Source of the DNA: Halanaerobiales bacterium
GTDB lineage: Bacteria; Bacillota; Halanaerobiia; Halanaerobiales; M55B127
Direction of reading: 5' to 3'
Assembly: GCA_018334565.1 (NCBI GenBank)
Contig: JAGXLU010000013.1
Location: 1-50,489 of the forward strand
Length of the DNA stretch: 50,489 nucleotides
The translations under genes were made by a program, and so were the position numbers. The notes beneath the pieces were generated by a model. That model was given only the letters and a program-made list of their open reading frames with translations, was not told the origin of the DNA and made no database searches. Each line of letters begins with the position of its first letter. The first letter of the stretch is position 1. Below are positions 34,180 to 43,504 of this stretch, piece by piece.

Positions 34180-34386
34180 ATGTCGAAGAAAGGTAAGGTT
34201 AAAATTACTCATCCAGAACGATGTAAGGGTTGTGAAATTTGTGTAATGTACTGCCCTACAGATGTACTGGTAGTAAAAAAAGGTCAAATAACCATTACCG
34301 ATATTGATAATTGTGTTGGCTGTTATAATTGTGAATTAAGTTGCCCGGATTTTGTATTAGAGGTGGTGGAAAATAATGAGAGATAG
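34180..34386 (+). CDS. korD: 2-oxoglutarate:ferredoxin oxidoreductase, delta (ferredoxin) subunit
   Basis: A 68-residue bacterial-type ferredoxin with two [4Fe-4S] motifs: CKGCEICVMYCP and CVGCYNCELSCP. It is the electron-exit subunit of the four-gene KorDABC complex and the first gene of its operon. AAGGAGC precedes the ATG; the stop overlaps korA by 11 bp. The preceding 120 bp (34060-34179) are A+T-rich and should hold the promoter, but no consensus pair is clear. Confidence 0.92.
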   Translation: MSKKGKVKITHPERCKGCEICVMYCPTDVLVVKKGQITITDIDNCVGCYNCELSCPDFVLEVVENNER

Positions 34387-35509
34387 AATAAAATTACTGC
34401 AGGGTGATGAAGCAGTTGTGGAAGGAGCTATTGCAGCAGGAGCTAAATTCTTTGCAGGATATCCGATAACACCTGCCTCTGAAATAGCAGAAGGTTTAGC
34501 AGAAAGACTTCCTATTTATGGAGGAAAATTTATTCAGATGGAAGATGAATTGGCCAGTATGGCCTGTGTTATTGGTGCTTCGTTAAGTGGTTTGAAGTCA
34601 ATAACCGCAACCAGTGGGCCAGGATTTTCATTAAAACAGGAAAATCTTGGTTTGGGTATGATGATTGAAATCCCCTGTGTTGTAGTTAATGTTCAGCGAG
34701 TTGGACCATCAACAGGTTTACCTACTTCTCCTTCTCAGGGAGACGTTATGCAGGCCAAATGGGGAACTCACGGAGACCATCCCGTGATTGCTTTAGCGCC
34801 ATCTTCGGTCAAAGAAACTTTTGAATTGACGATTACGGCATTTAATTTTGCAGAACGGTTTAGGACACCTGTTATTTTACTTTTAGATGAGATTGTGGGA
34901 CATATGAGAGAAAAAGTTGTTTTACCAAATGAAGAAGATATAGAAATTTGGAATCGCAAAAAACCTGAAGTTGGGCCGGAAGATTTTAACCCTTATCAAG
35001 AAACCGATGGTTTAGTTCCTCCCATGCCCAATTATGGTGAGGGATATAGATACCATACTACAGGACTTTTCCATGATAAAACTGGTTTTCCCCGGGGTAC
35101 AAACGAGGATGCCAAAAATTTAATGGATAGGTTAATGGCAAAAATAGAGAGTAATATGGATATAATAAGTCTTTATGAAGAAGATATTAGAGATGATGAT
35201 GAAATTATTGTATTAGCTTATGGATCAACAATGCGTTCTGCAATAAATGCTATAAGCCAAGCCAGAAAAGCTGGAATCAAAGCAGGTTGGATTAAGTTAA
35301 AGACAATTTGGCCTTTCCCGGCAGATTATATAAAAGAAGTGGGGAAAAGAGCCAAGGCAATAATAATACCAGAATTAAATAGAGGACAAATTATTAAAGA
35401 AGTTAGAGAAAATATATTTGGAAATGCAGAGGTTCATGGCATTAATAAATATGATGGAACTTTGATTAAACCAGAAGAAATCCTTAATATGATTCAGGAG
35501 GTTAAATAG
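34376..35509 (+). CDS. korA: 2-oxoglutarate:ferredoxin oxidoreductase, alpha subunit
   Basis: A 377-residue subunit, not fused to gamma, unlike the enzyme at 17969. GDEAVVEGAIAAGAKFFAGY and PITPASEIAEGLAERLP form the typical N-terminal domain, ATSGPGFSLKQENLG the TPP-interacting region and VQRVGPSTGLPTSPSQGD the conserved substrate loop. The KorDABC order is usual for 2-oxoglutarate oxidoreductase, and the downstream methylmalonyl-CoA mutase genes, which consume or make succinyl-CoA, support that substrate. It may also work in the CO2-fixing direction. The ribosome site GGTGG lies inside korD. Confidence 0.92.
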   Translation: MRDRIKLLQGDEAVVEGAIAAGAKFFAGYPITPASEIAEGLAERLPIYGGKFIQMEDELASMACVIGASLSGLKSITATSGPGFSLKQENLGLGMMIEIPCVVVNVQRVGPSTGLPTSPSQGDVMQAKWGTHGDHPVIALAPSSVKETFELTITAFNFAERFRTPVILLLDEIVGHMREKVVLPNEEDIEIWNRKKPEVGPEDFNPYQETDGLVPPMPNYGEGYRYHTTGLFHDKTGFPRGTNEDAKNLMDRLMAKIESNMDIISLYEEDIRDDDEIIVLAYGSTMRSAINAISQARKAGIKAGWIKLKTIWPFPADYIKEVGKRAKAIIIPELNRGQIIKEVRENIFGNAEVHGINKYDGTLIKPEEILNMIQEVK

Positions 35510-36331
35510 ATGGGCTATAAAATTGATGAATATTTAAGGCAGGATAAATTGCCTCATATTTGGTGCCCCGGCTGTGGACATGGTACAATCATGGGTAATT
35601 TAATTAGAGGGATTGATAAAGCTAATTTAGACCCCGACAAGACGGTTGTAGTATCCGGCATTGGTTGTTCAGGTCGTGCGAGCGGTTATATGAATTTTGA
35701 TACTTTACATACTACACATGGTAGAGCTATTGCTTTTGCCACTGGAATTAAGTTAGCTAATCCCAAACTTAATGTTATTGTTATAACAGGTGATGGAGAT
35801 GGGGCTGCCATAGGTGGAAACCACTTAATACATGGGGCCAGAAGGAATATAGACTTGACTGTTGTATTAATGAATAACCATATCTATGGGATGACTAGTG
35901 GGCAATTTTCTCCGATGACTCCCACCGGTGATAATGCAACTACAACCCCTTATGGTAATATAGATCAAAACTTTGATCTGGCAGGTTTAACAAAGGCTTC
36001 AGGGGCCTCTTTTATTGCCCGAGGCACAGCCTATAACACACGTCAGCTGATAGAAATTTTTGCAGAAGGATTACTGCACACTGGTTTTTCTTTTATAGAG
36101 GCTATCAGCCAGTGTCCGGTTAATTATGGCCGCAGGAATGGACTAAGCTCAGCAGTTGACATGCTTAAATGTCAAAGAGACTCCTCTGTTAATATCAGAA
36201 AATGGGATAGTTTATCTGAAGAAGAGAAAAAAGGTAAATTTCCAACAGGTGTGCTATATAAAGAGGATAAAAGAGAGTATACTGAGATGTATCAAGAAAT
36301 AATTGATTCTGTTCAGGAGGAGGCCAAGTAA
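35510..36331 (+). CDS. korB: 2-oxoglutarate:ferredoxin oxidoreductase, beta subunit
   Basis: A 273-residue TPP subunit. IWCPGCGHGTIMGN gives two cluster cysteines, VSGIGCSGRASGY the third and ISQCPVNYGRRNG the fourth, a complete set, unlike the beta subunit at 19653-20507. GDGDGAAIGGNHLIH is the TPP/Mg motif. It starts directly after korA behind CAGGAGGTT, and its last base is shared with the korC start. Confidence 0.93.
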   Translation: MGYKIDEYLRQDKLPHIWCPGCGHGTIMGNLIRGIDKANLDPDKTVVVSGIGCSGRASGYMNFDTLHTTHGRAIAFATGIKLANPKLNVIVITGDGDGAAIGGNHLIHGARRNIDLTVVLMNNHIYGMTSGQFSPMTPTGDNATTTPYGNIDQNFDLAGLTKASGASFIARGTAYNTRQLIEIFAEGLLHTGFSFIEAISQCPVNYGRRNGLSSAVDMLKCQRDSSVNIRKWDSLSEEEKKGKFPTGVLYKEDKREYTEMYQEIIDSVQEEAK

Positions 36332-36888
36332 TGGATAGATTTGAAATAAGATTAAGTGGCGCTGGCGGACAGGGAATGATATTGGCGGGTATTATAATCG
36401 CAGAGGCCTGCTTATATGAAGAGGGTTTGAATGTAACTCAGACTCAATCATATGGACCAGAATCAAGAGGCGGAGCCAGCCGTGCCGAAGTTGTTTTGAG
36501 TAAAGAGGTTATTGATTTCCCTAAGGTCATAAAACCAGATATATTGGTTGCTCTAACTCAAAAGGCTTATGATAAATATTATGATGATGTGAAAAATGAA
36601 GGCATAATTATAGTCGATAATAGTATCGAACTTTCAGATATAAAAGTAAAAACCTATCAAATGCCGATATTTGAAAAGGCAATTGAAGAAGTAGAGATGA
36701 AATTATCTGCGAACATACTTGTTTTAGGAATAATAGATAGTTGGATCAAACAGGTAAAATCATCTTCTTTAAAAAAGGCAATTAAAAAAAGAGTACCAGA
36801 GAAGACTATAGCAGTTAACATGAAGGCCTTTGCAGTTGGTAAAAAACTGGCAGAAGGAGGTAAAATCGATGAGCAAGGAGAATATTGA
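36331..36888 (+). CDS. korC: 2-oxoglutarate:ferredoxin oxidoreductase, gamma subunit
   Basis: A 185-residue subunit with [19 protein letters not shown] at the N terminus and the conserved [20 protein letters not shown] loop that contacts CoA. It completes KorDABC. GAGGAGG precedes the ATG, which overlaps the korB stop. Its 3' end overlaps the mutase gene by 20 bp, joining succinyl-CoA production and rearrangement in one transcript. Confidence 0.93.
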   Translation: MDRFEIRLSGAGGQGMILAGIIIAEACLYEEGLNVTQTQSYGPESRGGASRAEVVLSKEVIDFPKVIKPDILVALTQKAYDKYYDDVKNEGIIIVDNSIELSDIKVKTYQMPIFEKAIEEVEMKLSANILVLGIIDSWIKQVKSSSLKKAIKKRVPEKTIAVNMKAFAVGKKLAEGGKIDEQGEY

Positions 36889-38536
36889 TAAATCATATAA
36901 AGAATGGAAAAATGATAAATTTGATAAAACAGCTCAAAGATTTGGTGAAAGAAAAAAAGAGTTTAAATCAGATTCGAATCGAACTGTAAAACCACTGTAT
37001 ACACCTCTTGATATTAAAGATCTGGACTACATAAATAAAATTAGCTTTCCTGGCGATTATCCCTTTACTCGGGGGGTATATCCGACCATGTATCGCAGTA
37101 AGCTCTGGACTATGAGGCAATATGCAGGTTTTGGAAGTGCAAAAGAGACCAATCGGCGATTTAGATACTTATTAGGACAAGGACAAACTGGTTTAAGTGT
37201 TGCTTTTGATTTGCCCACACAGATCGGATATGATTCTGATCATCCTTTAGCCAGAGGTGAAGTTGGCAAGGTTGGTGTGGCTATAGATACTCTGGCAGAT
37301 ATGGAGCTTTTATTTGATCAAATTCCTTTAAATAAAGTAAGTACTTCTATGACAATTAATTCACCAGCTTCAATCCTATTAGCTATGTATAAGGTAGTTG
37401 CAGAAAAACAAGGGGTGAGTTCTGAAAAACTTGCAGGTACAATTCAAAATGATATCTTAAAAGAATATATTGCTCGTGGTACTTATATATTTCCACCAGA
37501 ACCATCACTTAGAATTATTACTGACATTTTTGATTATTGTTCTAAAGAAATGCCGCGGTTTAATACTATTAGCATCAGTGGTTACCATATTAGAGAAGCA
37601 GGCTCAGATGCTGTACAGGAGCTTGCCTTTACTATTGCAGATGGCATAGAGTATGTAAAGGCTGCTGTAGATATTGGAATGGATGTTGATGAATTTGCTC
37701 CAAGGTTATCATTTTTCTTCAATGCTCAAATGGATTTATTTGAAGAAATAGCTAAATTTAGAGCAGCCAGGCGGTTATGGGCGGAGATTATGGAAGAAAG
37801 ATTTAAGGCTCAAAAAGCTAAATCGAAGATGCTAAGATTCCATACTCAAACTGCAGGTTCAGCTTTAACTGCTCAACAGCCCATGAATAATATCATGCGT
37901 GTTACCTTACAGGCTTTATCAGCTGTTTTAGGAGGAACTCAATCACTGCATACAAATTCCTATGATGAAGCTATGGGTCTACCGACTGAAGATTCTGTTA
38001 AGATAGCACTGAGAACCCAGCAGTTAATTGCTCATGAAACAGGTGCAGCTGATACCATAGATCCCCTGGCAGGGTCTTACTATATAGAATCAATGACTGA
38101 TCATTTAGTGAAAGAAGCCAGGCAATATATAGAAAAAATTGATGAATTGGGTGGTATGGCTCAGGCAATTGAAACAGGCTATATTCAAAGAGAGATTCAG
38201 GAAAATGCTTATCGCTTACAGAAAGAGGTAGAAAAAGAGGACAGAGTTGTAGTAGGTGTTAATCAATTTATAGAGGAAGATGAAGAAAAAAATAATAACT
38301 TATTGAAGGTTGATCCAGCTGTTGAAAATGAACAAATTGAAGAATTAAAAAATATAAAAGAAAAAAGGGATGATCAGGAAGTTAAAGATGCGTTAACTCA
38401 GATTAAAAAAGCGGCAGTTAATGACAACAATCTTATGTATCCCATAATAAAAGCGGTTAAAGCATATGCTACAATAGGAGAAATTAGCGATGTTTTAAGG
38501 GAGGAATTTGGTGAATATGAAGCTCAATATATTTAA
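36869..38536 (+). CDS. methylmalonyl-CoA mutase large (catalytic) subunit
   Basis: A 555-residue TIM-barrel subunit of the B12 enzyme that interconverts succinyl-CoA and methylmalonyl-CoA. [19 protein letters not shown] followed by [20 protein letters not shown] is the substrate pocket; the TMY Tyr is the methylmalonyl-type residue rather than the isobutyryl-type variant. [16 protein letters not shown] and [13 protein letters not shown] are further family motifs. The B12-binding domain is not fused but encoded next, an arrangement common in archaea and some anaerobes. ATG 36869 is chosen from AAGGAGG; an in-frame TTG further upstream is inside korC. Confidence 0.95.
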   Translation: MSKENIDKSYKEWKNDKFDKTAQRFGERKKEFKSDSNRTVKPLYTPLDIKDLDYINKISFPGDYPFTRGVYPTMYRSKLWTMRQYAGFGSAKETNRRFRYLLGQGQTGLSVAFDLPTQIGYDSDHPLARGEVGKVGVAIDTLADMELLFDQIPLNKVSTSMTINSPASILLAMYKVVAEKQGVSSEKLAGTIQNDILKEYIARGTYIFPPEPSLRIITDIFDYCSKEMPRFNTISISGYHIREAGSDAVQELAFTIADGIEYVKAAVDIGMDVDEFAPRLSFFFNAQMDLFEEIAKFRAARRLWAEIMEERFKAQKAKSKMLRFHTQTAGSALTAQQPMNNIMRVTLQALSAVLGGTQSLHTNSYDEAMGLPTEDSVKIALRTQQLIAHETGAADTIDPLAGSYYIESMTDHLVKEARQYIEKIDELGGMAQAIETGYIQREIQENAYRLQKEVEKEDRVVVGVNQFIEEDEEKNNNLLKVDPAVENEQIEELKNIKEKRDDQEVKDALTQIKKAAVNDNNLMYPIIKAVKAYATIGEISDVLREEFGEYEAQYI

Positions 38537-38554
38537 GAGGGGAGGCCTGTTATA

Positions 38555-38950
38555 GTGGATAATTTTATAAAAGTACTAATTGCCAAACCGGGATTAGATG
38601 GACATGATAGAGGTGCAAAGGTTATAGCCCGGGGATTAAAAGAAGCGGGGATGGAAGTAGTGTATACTGGTTTAAGGCAGACGCCTGAACAGATTGTAAG
38701 AAGTGCTATTCAGGAAGATGTAGATGTTATTGGACTGAGCATTCTTTCTGGTGCTCATAGCTATTTGTTTCCTGAAATAATGAACAGACTAAAAAAAGCA
38801 GATCACAGTGATGTGGCAGTAATAGCAGGAGGAATTATACCCGAAGATGATCACAAAAAATTAAAAGAACTTGGGATAAAAGCCATTTTTCAACCAGGTA
38901 CTCCCATTTCGAAGATTGTTGATTTTATTGAAAATGAGGTACAAAAATAA
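38555..38950 (+). CDS. methylmalonyl-CoA mutase small (B12-binding) subunit
   Basis: A 131-residue cobalamin-binding domain. The base-off motif DGHDRGAKV (D-x-H-x-x-G, His about residue 17) is near the front, GLSILSGAHSYLFPEIM follows, and AGGIIPEDD with FQPGTPISKI closes the nucleotide-tail pocket. It forms the active mutase with the preceding subunit. The start is GTG behind AGGGGAGG. Its last base is the first of the meaB start codon. Confidence 0.95.
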   Translation: MDNFIKVLIAKPGLDGHDRGAKVIARGLKEAGMEVVYTGLRQTPEQIVRSAIQEDVDVIGLSILSGAHSYLFPEIMNRLKKADHSDVAVIAGGIIPEDDHKKLKELGIKAIFQPGTPISKIVDFIENEVQK

Positions 38951-39894
38951 TGGAAGATAATATTGATCAACTGTATGCAGATATTCAAAGAGGCAACGAA
39001 AATACTATAGCAAAAGCTATATCCATGGTAGAAGACGGAACAAAAGACGCTGTAAAATTAATGAAAAAAGTCTATAGAAATATCGAACCTGCATACTTGG
39101 TAGGAATATCGGGGCCTCCTGGGTCTGGCAAAAGCACAATAACCCAGAGCATAGTTCAATTATGGAGGAAAGAAAATATTAAAGTTGCTATTATAGCAAT
39201 TGATCCAACAAGCCATTTCAGCGGTGGAGCTCTCCTGGGTGACAGGATAAGGATGGATAAAATTTCTACAGACCGAGGTGTTTTTATCAGAAGCATGGCT
39301 ACTAGAGGTTCTCTAGGTGGTCTTAATTCTTCTATTTATGATACTGTGTTGATTTTTTCTCTGGCTGGATATGAGTATATTATTATAGAAACTGTTGGTG
39401 TAGGGCAAAATGAAATAGATATAGTTAAATTGGCGGATACTACTATCTTTGTCACGGTTCCAGAAGCAGGCGATGAAATTCAAGCATATAAGGCAGGGCT
39501 TATGGAAGCAGGCGATATATTTGTTGTTAATAAAGCAGATCGTCCAAAATCAGAACAGATGGTATTAACTATAGAACAATTGGTTTCCTTTAGGGGAGAT
39601 AAAGAGATCTGGAAGCCGCCAGTTTTAGCCACAAATGCCTTGCAAGATGAAGGAATTACTGATATAAAAAAAAGTATTAATGATCACCATATATACTTAG
39701 AAGAGAAAGACCTATTGCAGAAGAACCGTAGAGAAGTAATTAGAGCTCAGATGATAAATTTAATGGAAAAGAAATTGAACGAAAAATTCATAAGTCCTAT
39801 ATTAAAAGACCAAAAGTTTTTCAAACATATTGAGCTAATATGCAAAAAAAAGGAAGACCCTTACAGCGTAGTAAATGAATTGTTATCATTATAA
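38950..39894 (+). CDS. meaB: methylmalonyl-CoA mutase-associated GTPase MeaB
   Basis: G3E-type GTPase that loads and protects the mutase's adenosylcobalamin. Walker A is GPPGSGKST (residues 55-63), followed by DPTSHFSGGALLGDRIRM, FIRSMATRGSLGGL (switch region), ETVGVGQNEIDI and NKADRP for guanine. The length, 314 residues, is normal. It starts at the last base of the small-subunit gene, so the three are coupled. No cobalamin riboswitch was recognised upstream of this operon. Confidence 0.95.
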   Translation: MEDNIDQLYADIQRGNENTIAKAISMVEDGTKDAVKLMKKVYRNIEPAYLVGISGPPGSGKSTITQSIVQLWRKENIKVAIIAIDPTSHFSGGALLGDRIRMDKISTDRGVFIRSMATRGSLGGLNSSIYDTVLIFSLAGYEYIIIETVGVGQNEIDIVKLADTTIFVTVPEAGDEIQAYKAGLMEAGDIFVVNKADRPKSEQMVLTIEQLVSFRGDKEIWKPPVLATNALQDEGITDIKKSINDHHIYLEEKDLLQKNRREVIRAQMINLMEKKLNEKFISPILKDQKFFKHIELICKKKEDPYSVVNELLSL

Positions 39895-39912
39895 TGAGGG
39901 GGGAATCAAATA

Positions 39913-40305
39913 ATGAAAATTGATCATATTGGAATAGCTGTTAAAGATATTCAAAACTCGCTCAAATTTTATAGGGATGTATTAGGCTTAGAGTTTAATG
40001 GAATCGAAAAGTTAAATGATAGAGGTTTACAGGTTGCATTTTTACAGATAGGTGAAAGTGAGATTGAACTACTGGAGCCTATCTCAGAAGATAGTACTAT
40101 TTTTAAATTTATAGAAAAAAAGGGTGAGGGGATTCATCACATAGCTCTAGAGGTAGATAATGTAGATAATAAGATAGATGAGATAAATAAATTGGGGGCT
40201 AAGATTATTGGCAAGCCAAGCTCAGGGGCAGGAGGCAAAAAAATAGTCTTCATACATCCAAAATCAACAAGTGGTGTTTTAATGGAATTGTGTCAACACC
40301 AATAA
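39913..40305 (+). CDS. mce: methylmalonyl-CoA epimerase
   Basis: A 130-residue VOC-superfamily enzyme that interconverts the 2R and 2S forms of methylmalonyl-CoA. Metal ligands are placed as in the family: His4-5 region KIDHIGIAV, SEIELLEP, GIHHIALEVDN and GVLMELCQH. GAGGGGGG precedes the ATG, 18 bp after meaB. It is the last gene of the operon running from korD. An epimerase is required if methylmalonyl-CoA is passed to a 2S-specific decarboxylase or carboxyltransferase, which supports a propionate-forming or propionate-using route. Confidence 0.93.
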   Translation: MKIDHIGIAVKDIQNSLKFYRDVLGLEFNGIEKLNDRGLQVAFLQIGESEIELLEPISEDSTIFKFIEKKGEGIHHIALEVDNVDNKIDEINKLGAKIIGKPSSGAGGKKIVFIHPKSTSGVLMELCQHQ

Positions 40306-40577
40306 AGCTAATAGATATAACTGCTTTAATGTTATTATAGTAATTATAAATTTCATAATTTTCGATAAATTTGTATTAAGGAAATCATCATCTAAGATAT
40401 TCAACTATTATTTTATCAGGCCAAAAAGAGAATGTTTAAGCTTATAATAAAAAAAATATTAGAAGAGGGGGTTGTATTTTTTTTATAATTTATTTTGCTT
40501 CACCCAAGATTAATGATTAATTATTACAGTAATATAGGTTTAAATATAAAAATTTCAACAATTGGGAGTGATGTAAA
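40306..40577. other. 272-bp intergenic region before the dehydrogenase pair
   Basis: A+T-rich DNA with no recognisable gene, RNA or strong terminator. A tract of eight T follows GGGGGTTG near 40470. A promoter for the first dehydrogenase probably lies here, but no well-spaced hexamer pair was found. Confidence 0.4.
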
Positions 40578-41843
40578 ATGTCAAATGAGGTATATAATCC
40601 ATACCAAGAATTACTAAAAACTATAAACGAAGCTGGTCAACAACTAGGACTTACAAGAGATGATTATAAAATATTGGAGAAACCAGATAGAGAATTAAAG
40701 GTTTCGATTCCAATTGAAAAAGATGATGGAAGTATTGAAGTATTTGATGGCTATAGAGTACAGCACTGTAATTCCAGAGGGCCTTATAAAGGTGGTGTGC
40801 GTTATCATCCCAAAGTAGATATTGATGAGATAAGGGCTTTAGCAGGCTGGATGACATTAAAATGTTCACTGGTTGATATTCCCTATGGTGGCGCCAAGGG
40901 TGGGATTCAATGCGATCCCAGTCAATTATCCAAATCAGAGCTTAAAAAGATAACAAGAAGATATACAACTATGATTGAGCCTATTATAGGTATTGATAAA
41001 GACATACCAGCACCAGATGTTAATACTAATGCACAGATTATGAGCTGGATTTATGATACATATAGTATGATTAAGGGGCATAACATTCCTGGTATTGTAA
41101 CTGGTAAACCGAGGATAATTGAGGGGTGTTTGGCAAGAGAAGGTGCAACTGGACGAGGGGTTATGATTACTGTAGAAAATCTATTTCAAAAGTTAAGTAA
41201 AAATCTAGAAGATATTAAAATTGCTGTGCAAGGCTTTGGTAATGTAGGACAGGTAGCAGCTAAATTGTTACAAGAAAAAGGATGTAGGATAGTAGCTGTT
41301 AGTGATGTTTCTTGCGGATTATATAATGAAGATGGTTTAGATATAAATAAATTAATAGAATTTGTAGGTTCTGAGAGAAATTACTTAACAGAATTTGTGA
41401 ATAATAACGGTACAAAAAAAATAACTAATGGAGAATTATTGAGATCAGATATAGATGTATTAATACCAGCTGCCTTAGAAAATCAGATTACAGCAGAGGT
41501 GGCTTTAGATATAAAAGCAGATTTCATAGTAGAAGCAGCCAATGGTCCAACAACAAGAGAAGCAGATTCAATTTTAGCAGAAAGAGATATAACAATTATG
41601 CCTGATATCTTAGCGAATGCAGGTGGAGTTATAGTATCATATTTTGAGTGGGTACAAAACAAAGAGGCTTCAAGATGGGAAGATGAAGAAACAAATAAAA
41701 AATTAAGAAATTTGTTAACTAAAGCGTTTAAACAGGTTTGGGAGACCTATGAAGAACAACAGGTTTCACTAAGAATGGCTGCATATATGGTTGCTTTAAA
41801 CAGGATAATAGAAACCAAAAAAATCAGGGGTATTTTCCCATAA
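40578..41843 (+). CDS. Glu/Leu/Phe/Val-family dehydrogenase, copy 1 (probable glutamate dehydrogenase)
   Basis: A 421-residue cytoplasmic enzyme for reversible oxidative deamination of an amino acid, most likely glutamate to 2-oxoglutarate. GPYKGGVRYHP and LKCSLVDIPYGGAKGG hold the substrate and catalytic lysines, PAPDVNTNAQIMSW the catalytic Asp, and VQGFGNVGQVAAKLL the dinucleotide fold. Both lysines usually seen in glutamate dehydrogenases are present. GGGAGTG precedes the ATG. In context it supplies 2-oxoglutarate to KorDABC. Its tandem neighbour is a diverged paralogue. Confidence 0.92.
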   Translation: MSNEVYNPYQELLKTINEAGQQLGLTRDDYKILEKPDRELKVSIPIEKDDGSIEVFDGYRVQHCNSRGPYKGGVRYHPKVDIDEIRALAGWMTLKCSLVDIPYGGAKGGIQCDPSQLSKSELKKITRRYTTMIEPIIGIDKDIPAPDVNTNAQIMSWIYDTYSMIKGHNIPGIVTGKPRIIEGCLAREGATGRGVMITVENLFQKLSKNLEDIKIAVQGFGNVGQVAAKLLQEKGCRIVAVSDVSCGLYNEDGLDINKLIEFVGSERNYLTEFVNNNGTKKITNGELLRSDIDVLIPAALENQITAEVALDIKADFIVEAANGPTTREADSILAERDITIMPDILANAGGVIVSYFEWVQNKEASRWEDEETNKKLRNLLTKAFKQVWETYEEQQVSLRMAAYMVALNRIIETKKIRGIFP

Positions 41844-41908
41844 AGAGACATTAAGTATATTTATTAAATAAAATTACTCTTAACTAATAAACAGGGGGAA
41901 TTTGTCAA

Positions 41909-43171
41909 ATGGGTAAATCTACTATATATGAAAATGTGTTAACACAGATTAGTAATGCTGCAGATATTCTCGATTTGGATGATCAGGTTAGAGAATTATT
42001 GCATGAACCTATGAGAACGCTGACAGTGTCAATCCCGGTCAAAATGGATGATGAAAGTATCCATGTATTTAAAGGATTTCGTTGTCAGCATAATGATGTA
42101 TTGGGTCCTACCAAGGGTGGAATAAGGTTTCATCCGCAGGTTTGTGAGGATGAAGTGAAAGCTTTAGCAGCTTGGATGACTTTTAAATGTTCTTTAGTTG
42201 GAATACCATATGGCGGAGCCAAAGGTGGTGTATTGGTCAATCCTAAAGAACTATCCAGAAATGAATTAGAAAGATTAAGTAGAGGTTTTATTCAAGCTAT
42301 ATCCCCTATTATTGGTCCTGACAAAGATATTCCCGCTCCTGATGTTTATACAGATGCCCAGGTAATGAGTTGGTTCATGGATGAGTTTTCCAAATTGAAA
42401 GGTGTAAACACCCCAGGTTTGGTTACCGGTAAACCTGTGGTATTAGGTGGTTCTTTTGGGCGCCATTCAGCCACAGCTCGTGGTGTTATGTATATAACCA
42501 TAGAAGCAGCTAAGGCAATAGATCTTGATCTTAATGGGGCAACAGTAGCTGTGCAGGGTTTTGGTAATGCTGGTAGTTTTTCAGCTAAATTTTTGCATGA
42601 ACAGGGCTGTAAAATTGTTGCCGCTAATGATTCAAAAGGAGGCATATATTGTCAAGATGGTTTCAATCCAGTAGATGCAGCCAAACACAAAGAAGAGTCA
42701 GGTGGTTTAAAAGGATTTCAAGGTTGTGATTATATTAGTAATAAGGACCTTTTAACGATGGATGTAGATATTCTAATTCCAGCTGCCTTAGAAAATCAAA
42801 TTACAGAGGATAATGCTGCAAATATAAAAGCAAGAATGATCATAGAAGCTGCTAATGGCCCAACAACTCCTGAAGCAGATGAGATATTATTTAAAAAAGA
42901 AATAATGATTGTACCGGATATTTTAGCAAATGCAGGTGGAGTAACTGTTTCTTACTTTGAATGGGTTCAGAATCTAGCTAATTATTATTGGTCTAAAGAT
43001 GAGGTAGACAGAAAATTAGAAGAGATAATGGTTGAGGCCTTTGAGAAAGTATATAATACTCACATAGATATGGATGTTAATATGAGGGTAGCGGCTTTTA
43101 TAGTTGCAATCAAAAGGTTAACAGAAGCTATGAAGGCCAGAGGTTGGGTATACAATGACCATAAATGTTAA
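41909..43171 (+). CDS. Glu/Leu/Phe/Val-family dehydrogenase, copy 2 (probable glutamate dehydrogenase)
   Basis: A 420-residue paralogue of the preceding gene, 65 bp downstream, with the same motifs: GPTKGGIRFHP, FKCSLVGIPYGGAKGG, PAPDVYTDAQVMSW and VQGFGNAGSFSAKFL. The copies differ widely in the region after the dinucleotide fold (this one has an insertion around GFNPVDAAKHKEESGGLKG, given in part) and in the substrate-adjacent GGSFGRHSATARG versus EGCLAREGATGRG. This second form is closer to standard catabolic glutamate dehydrogenases such as RocG/GudB. CAGGGGGAA precedes the ATG. Confidence 0.92.
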   Translation: MGKSTIYENVLTQISNAADILDLDDQVRELLHEPMRTLTVSIPVKMDDESIHVFKGFRCQHNDVLGPTKGGIRFHPQVCEDEVKALAAWMTFKCSLVGIPYGGAKGGVLVNPKELSRNELERLSRGFIQAISPIIGPDKDIPAPDVYTDAQVMSWFMDEFSKLKGVNTPGLVTGKPVVLGGSFGRHSATARGVMYITIEAAKAIDLDLNGATVAVQGFGNAGSFSAKFLHEQGCKIVAANDSKGGIYCQDGFNPVDAAKHKEESGGLKGFQGCDYISNKDLLTMDVDILIPAALENQITEDNAANIKARMIIEAANGPTTPEADEILFKKEIMIVPDILANAGGVTVSYFEWVQNLANYYWSKDEVDRKLEEIMVEAFEKVYNTHIDMDVNMRVAAFIVAIKRLTEAMKARGWVYNDHKC

Positions 43172-43504
43172 ATTTTTAATATTCTGATGAAAAGAAACGC
43201 AAAGTTCCTCTATTTTAAAATACTTAATCTTTTTTAATAGCTCTTATAAAGACTTTAATTTAAAATTAAGTCAACTAATTTATCAAAAATATTTTTGATT
43301 AAATTATATATTGTTATATAAAAATATCAAGTTTTAAAAAGGTCTGAGCTTTGTTATTGTTAAATAATAAAGTAGAAGATTAAATAATTTATATACCTTT
43401 ATTATTTTATACGAGAGTTTATAAAAAATATCTGATAAATAGACTAAACTCAAATTAATGTTGTATAAAAAATTTAAAACAATATATAAAGGGGGTTAAG
43501 ATAT
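43172..43504. other. 332-bp intergenic region before PEP carboxykinase
   Basis: No coding or RNA gene is visible. It contains a 12-bp palindrome TATTTTAAAATA at 43211-43222 and an imperfect inverted repeat at 43251-43272 with arms GACTT/AAGTC, neither a good terminator. The promoter of the downstream gene should lie here, but no clear consensus pair with suitable spacing was found. Confidence 0.45.

Noticed and set aside
36830-36868. Start of methylmalonyl-CoA mutase at TTG 36830
   Set aside because: It lies within korC; ATG 36869 has an AAGGAGG site at proper distance.
43442-43449. A third copy of GACTAAAC upstream of pckG
   Set aside because: A single octamer with no promoter beside it; expected by chance in A+T-rich DNA of this length.
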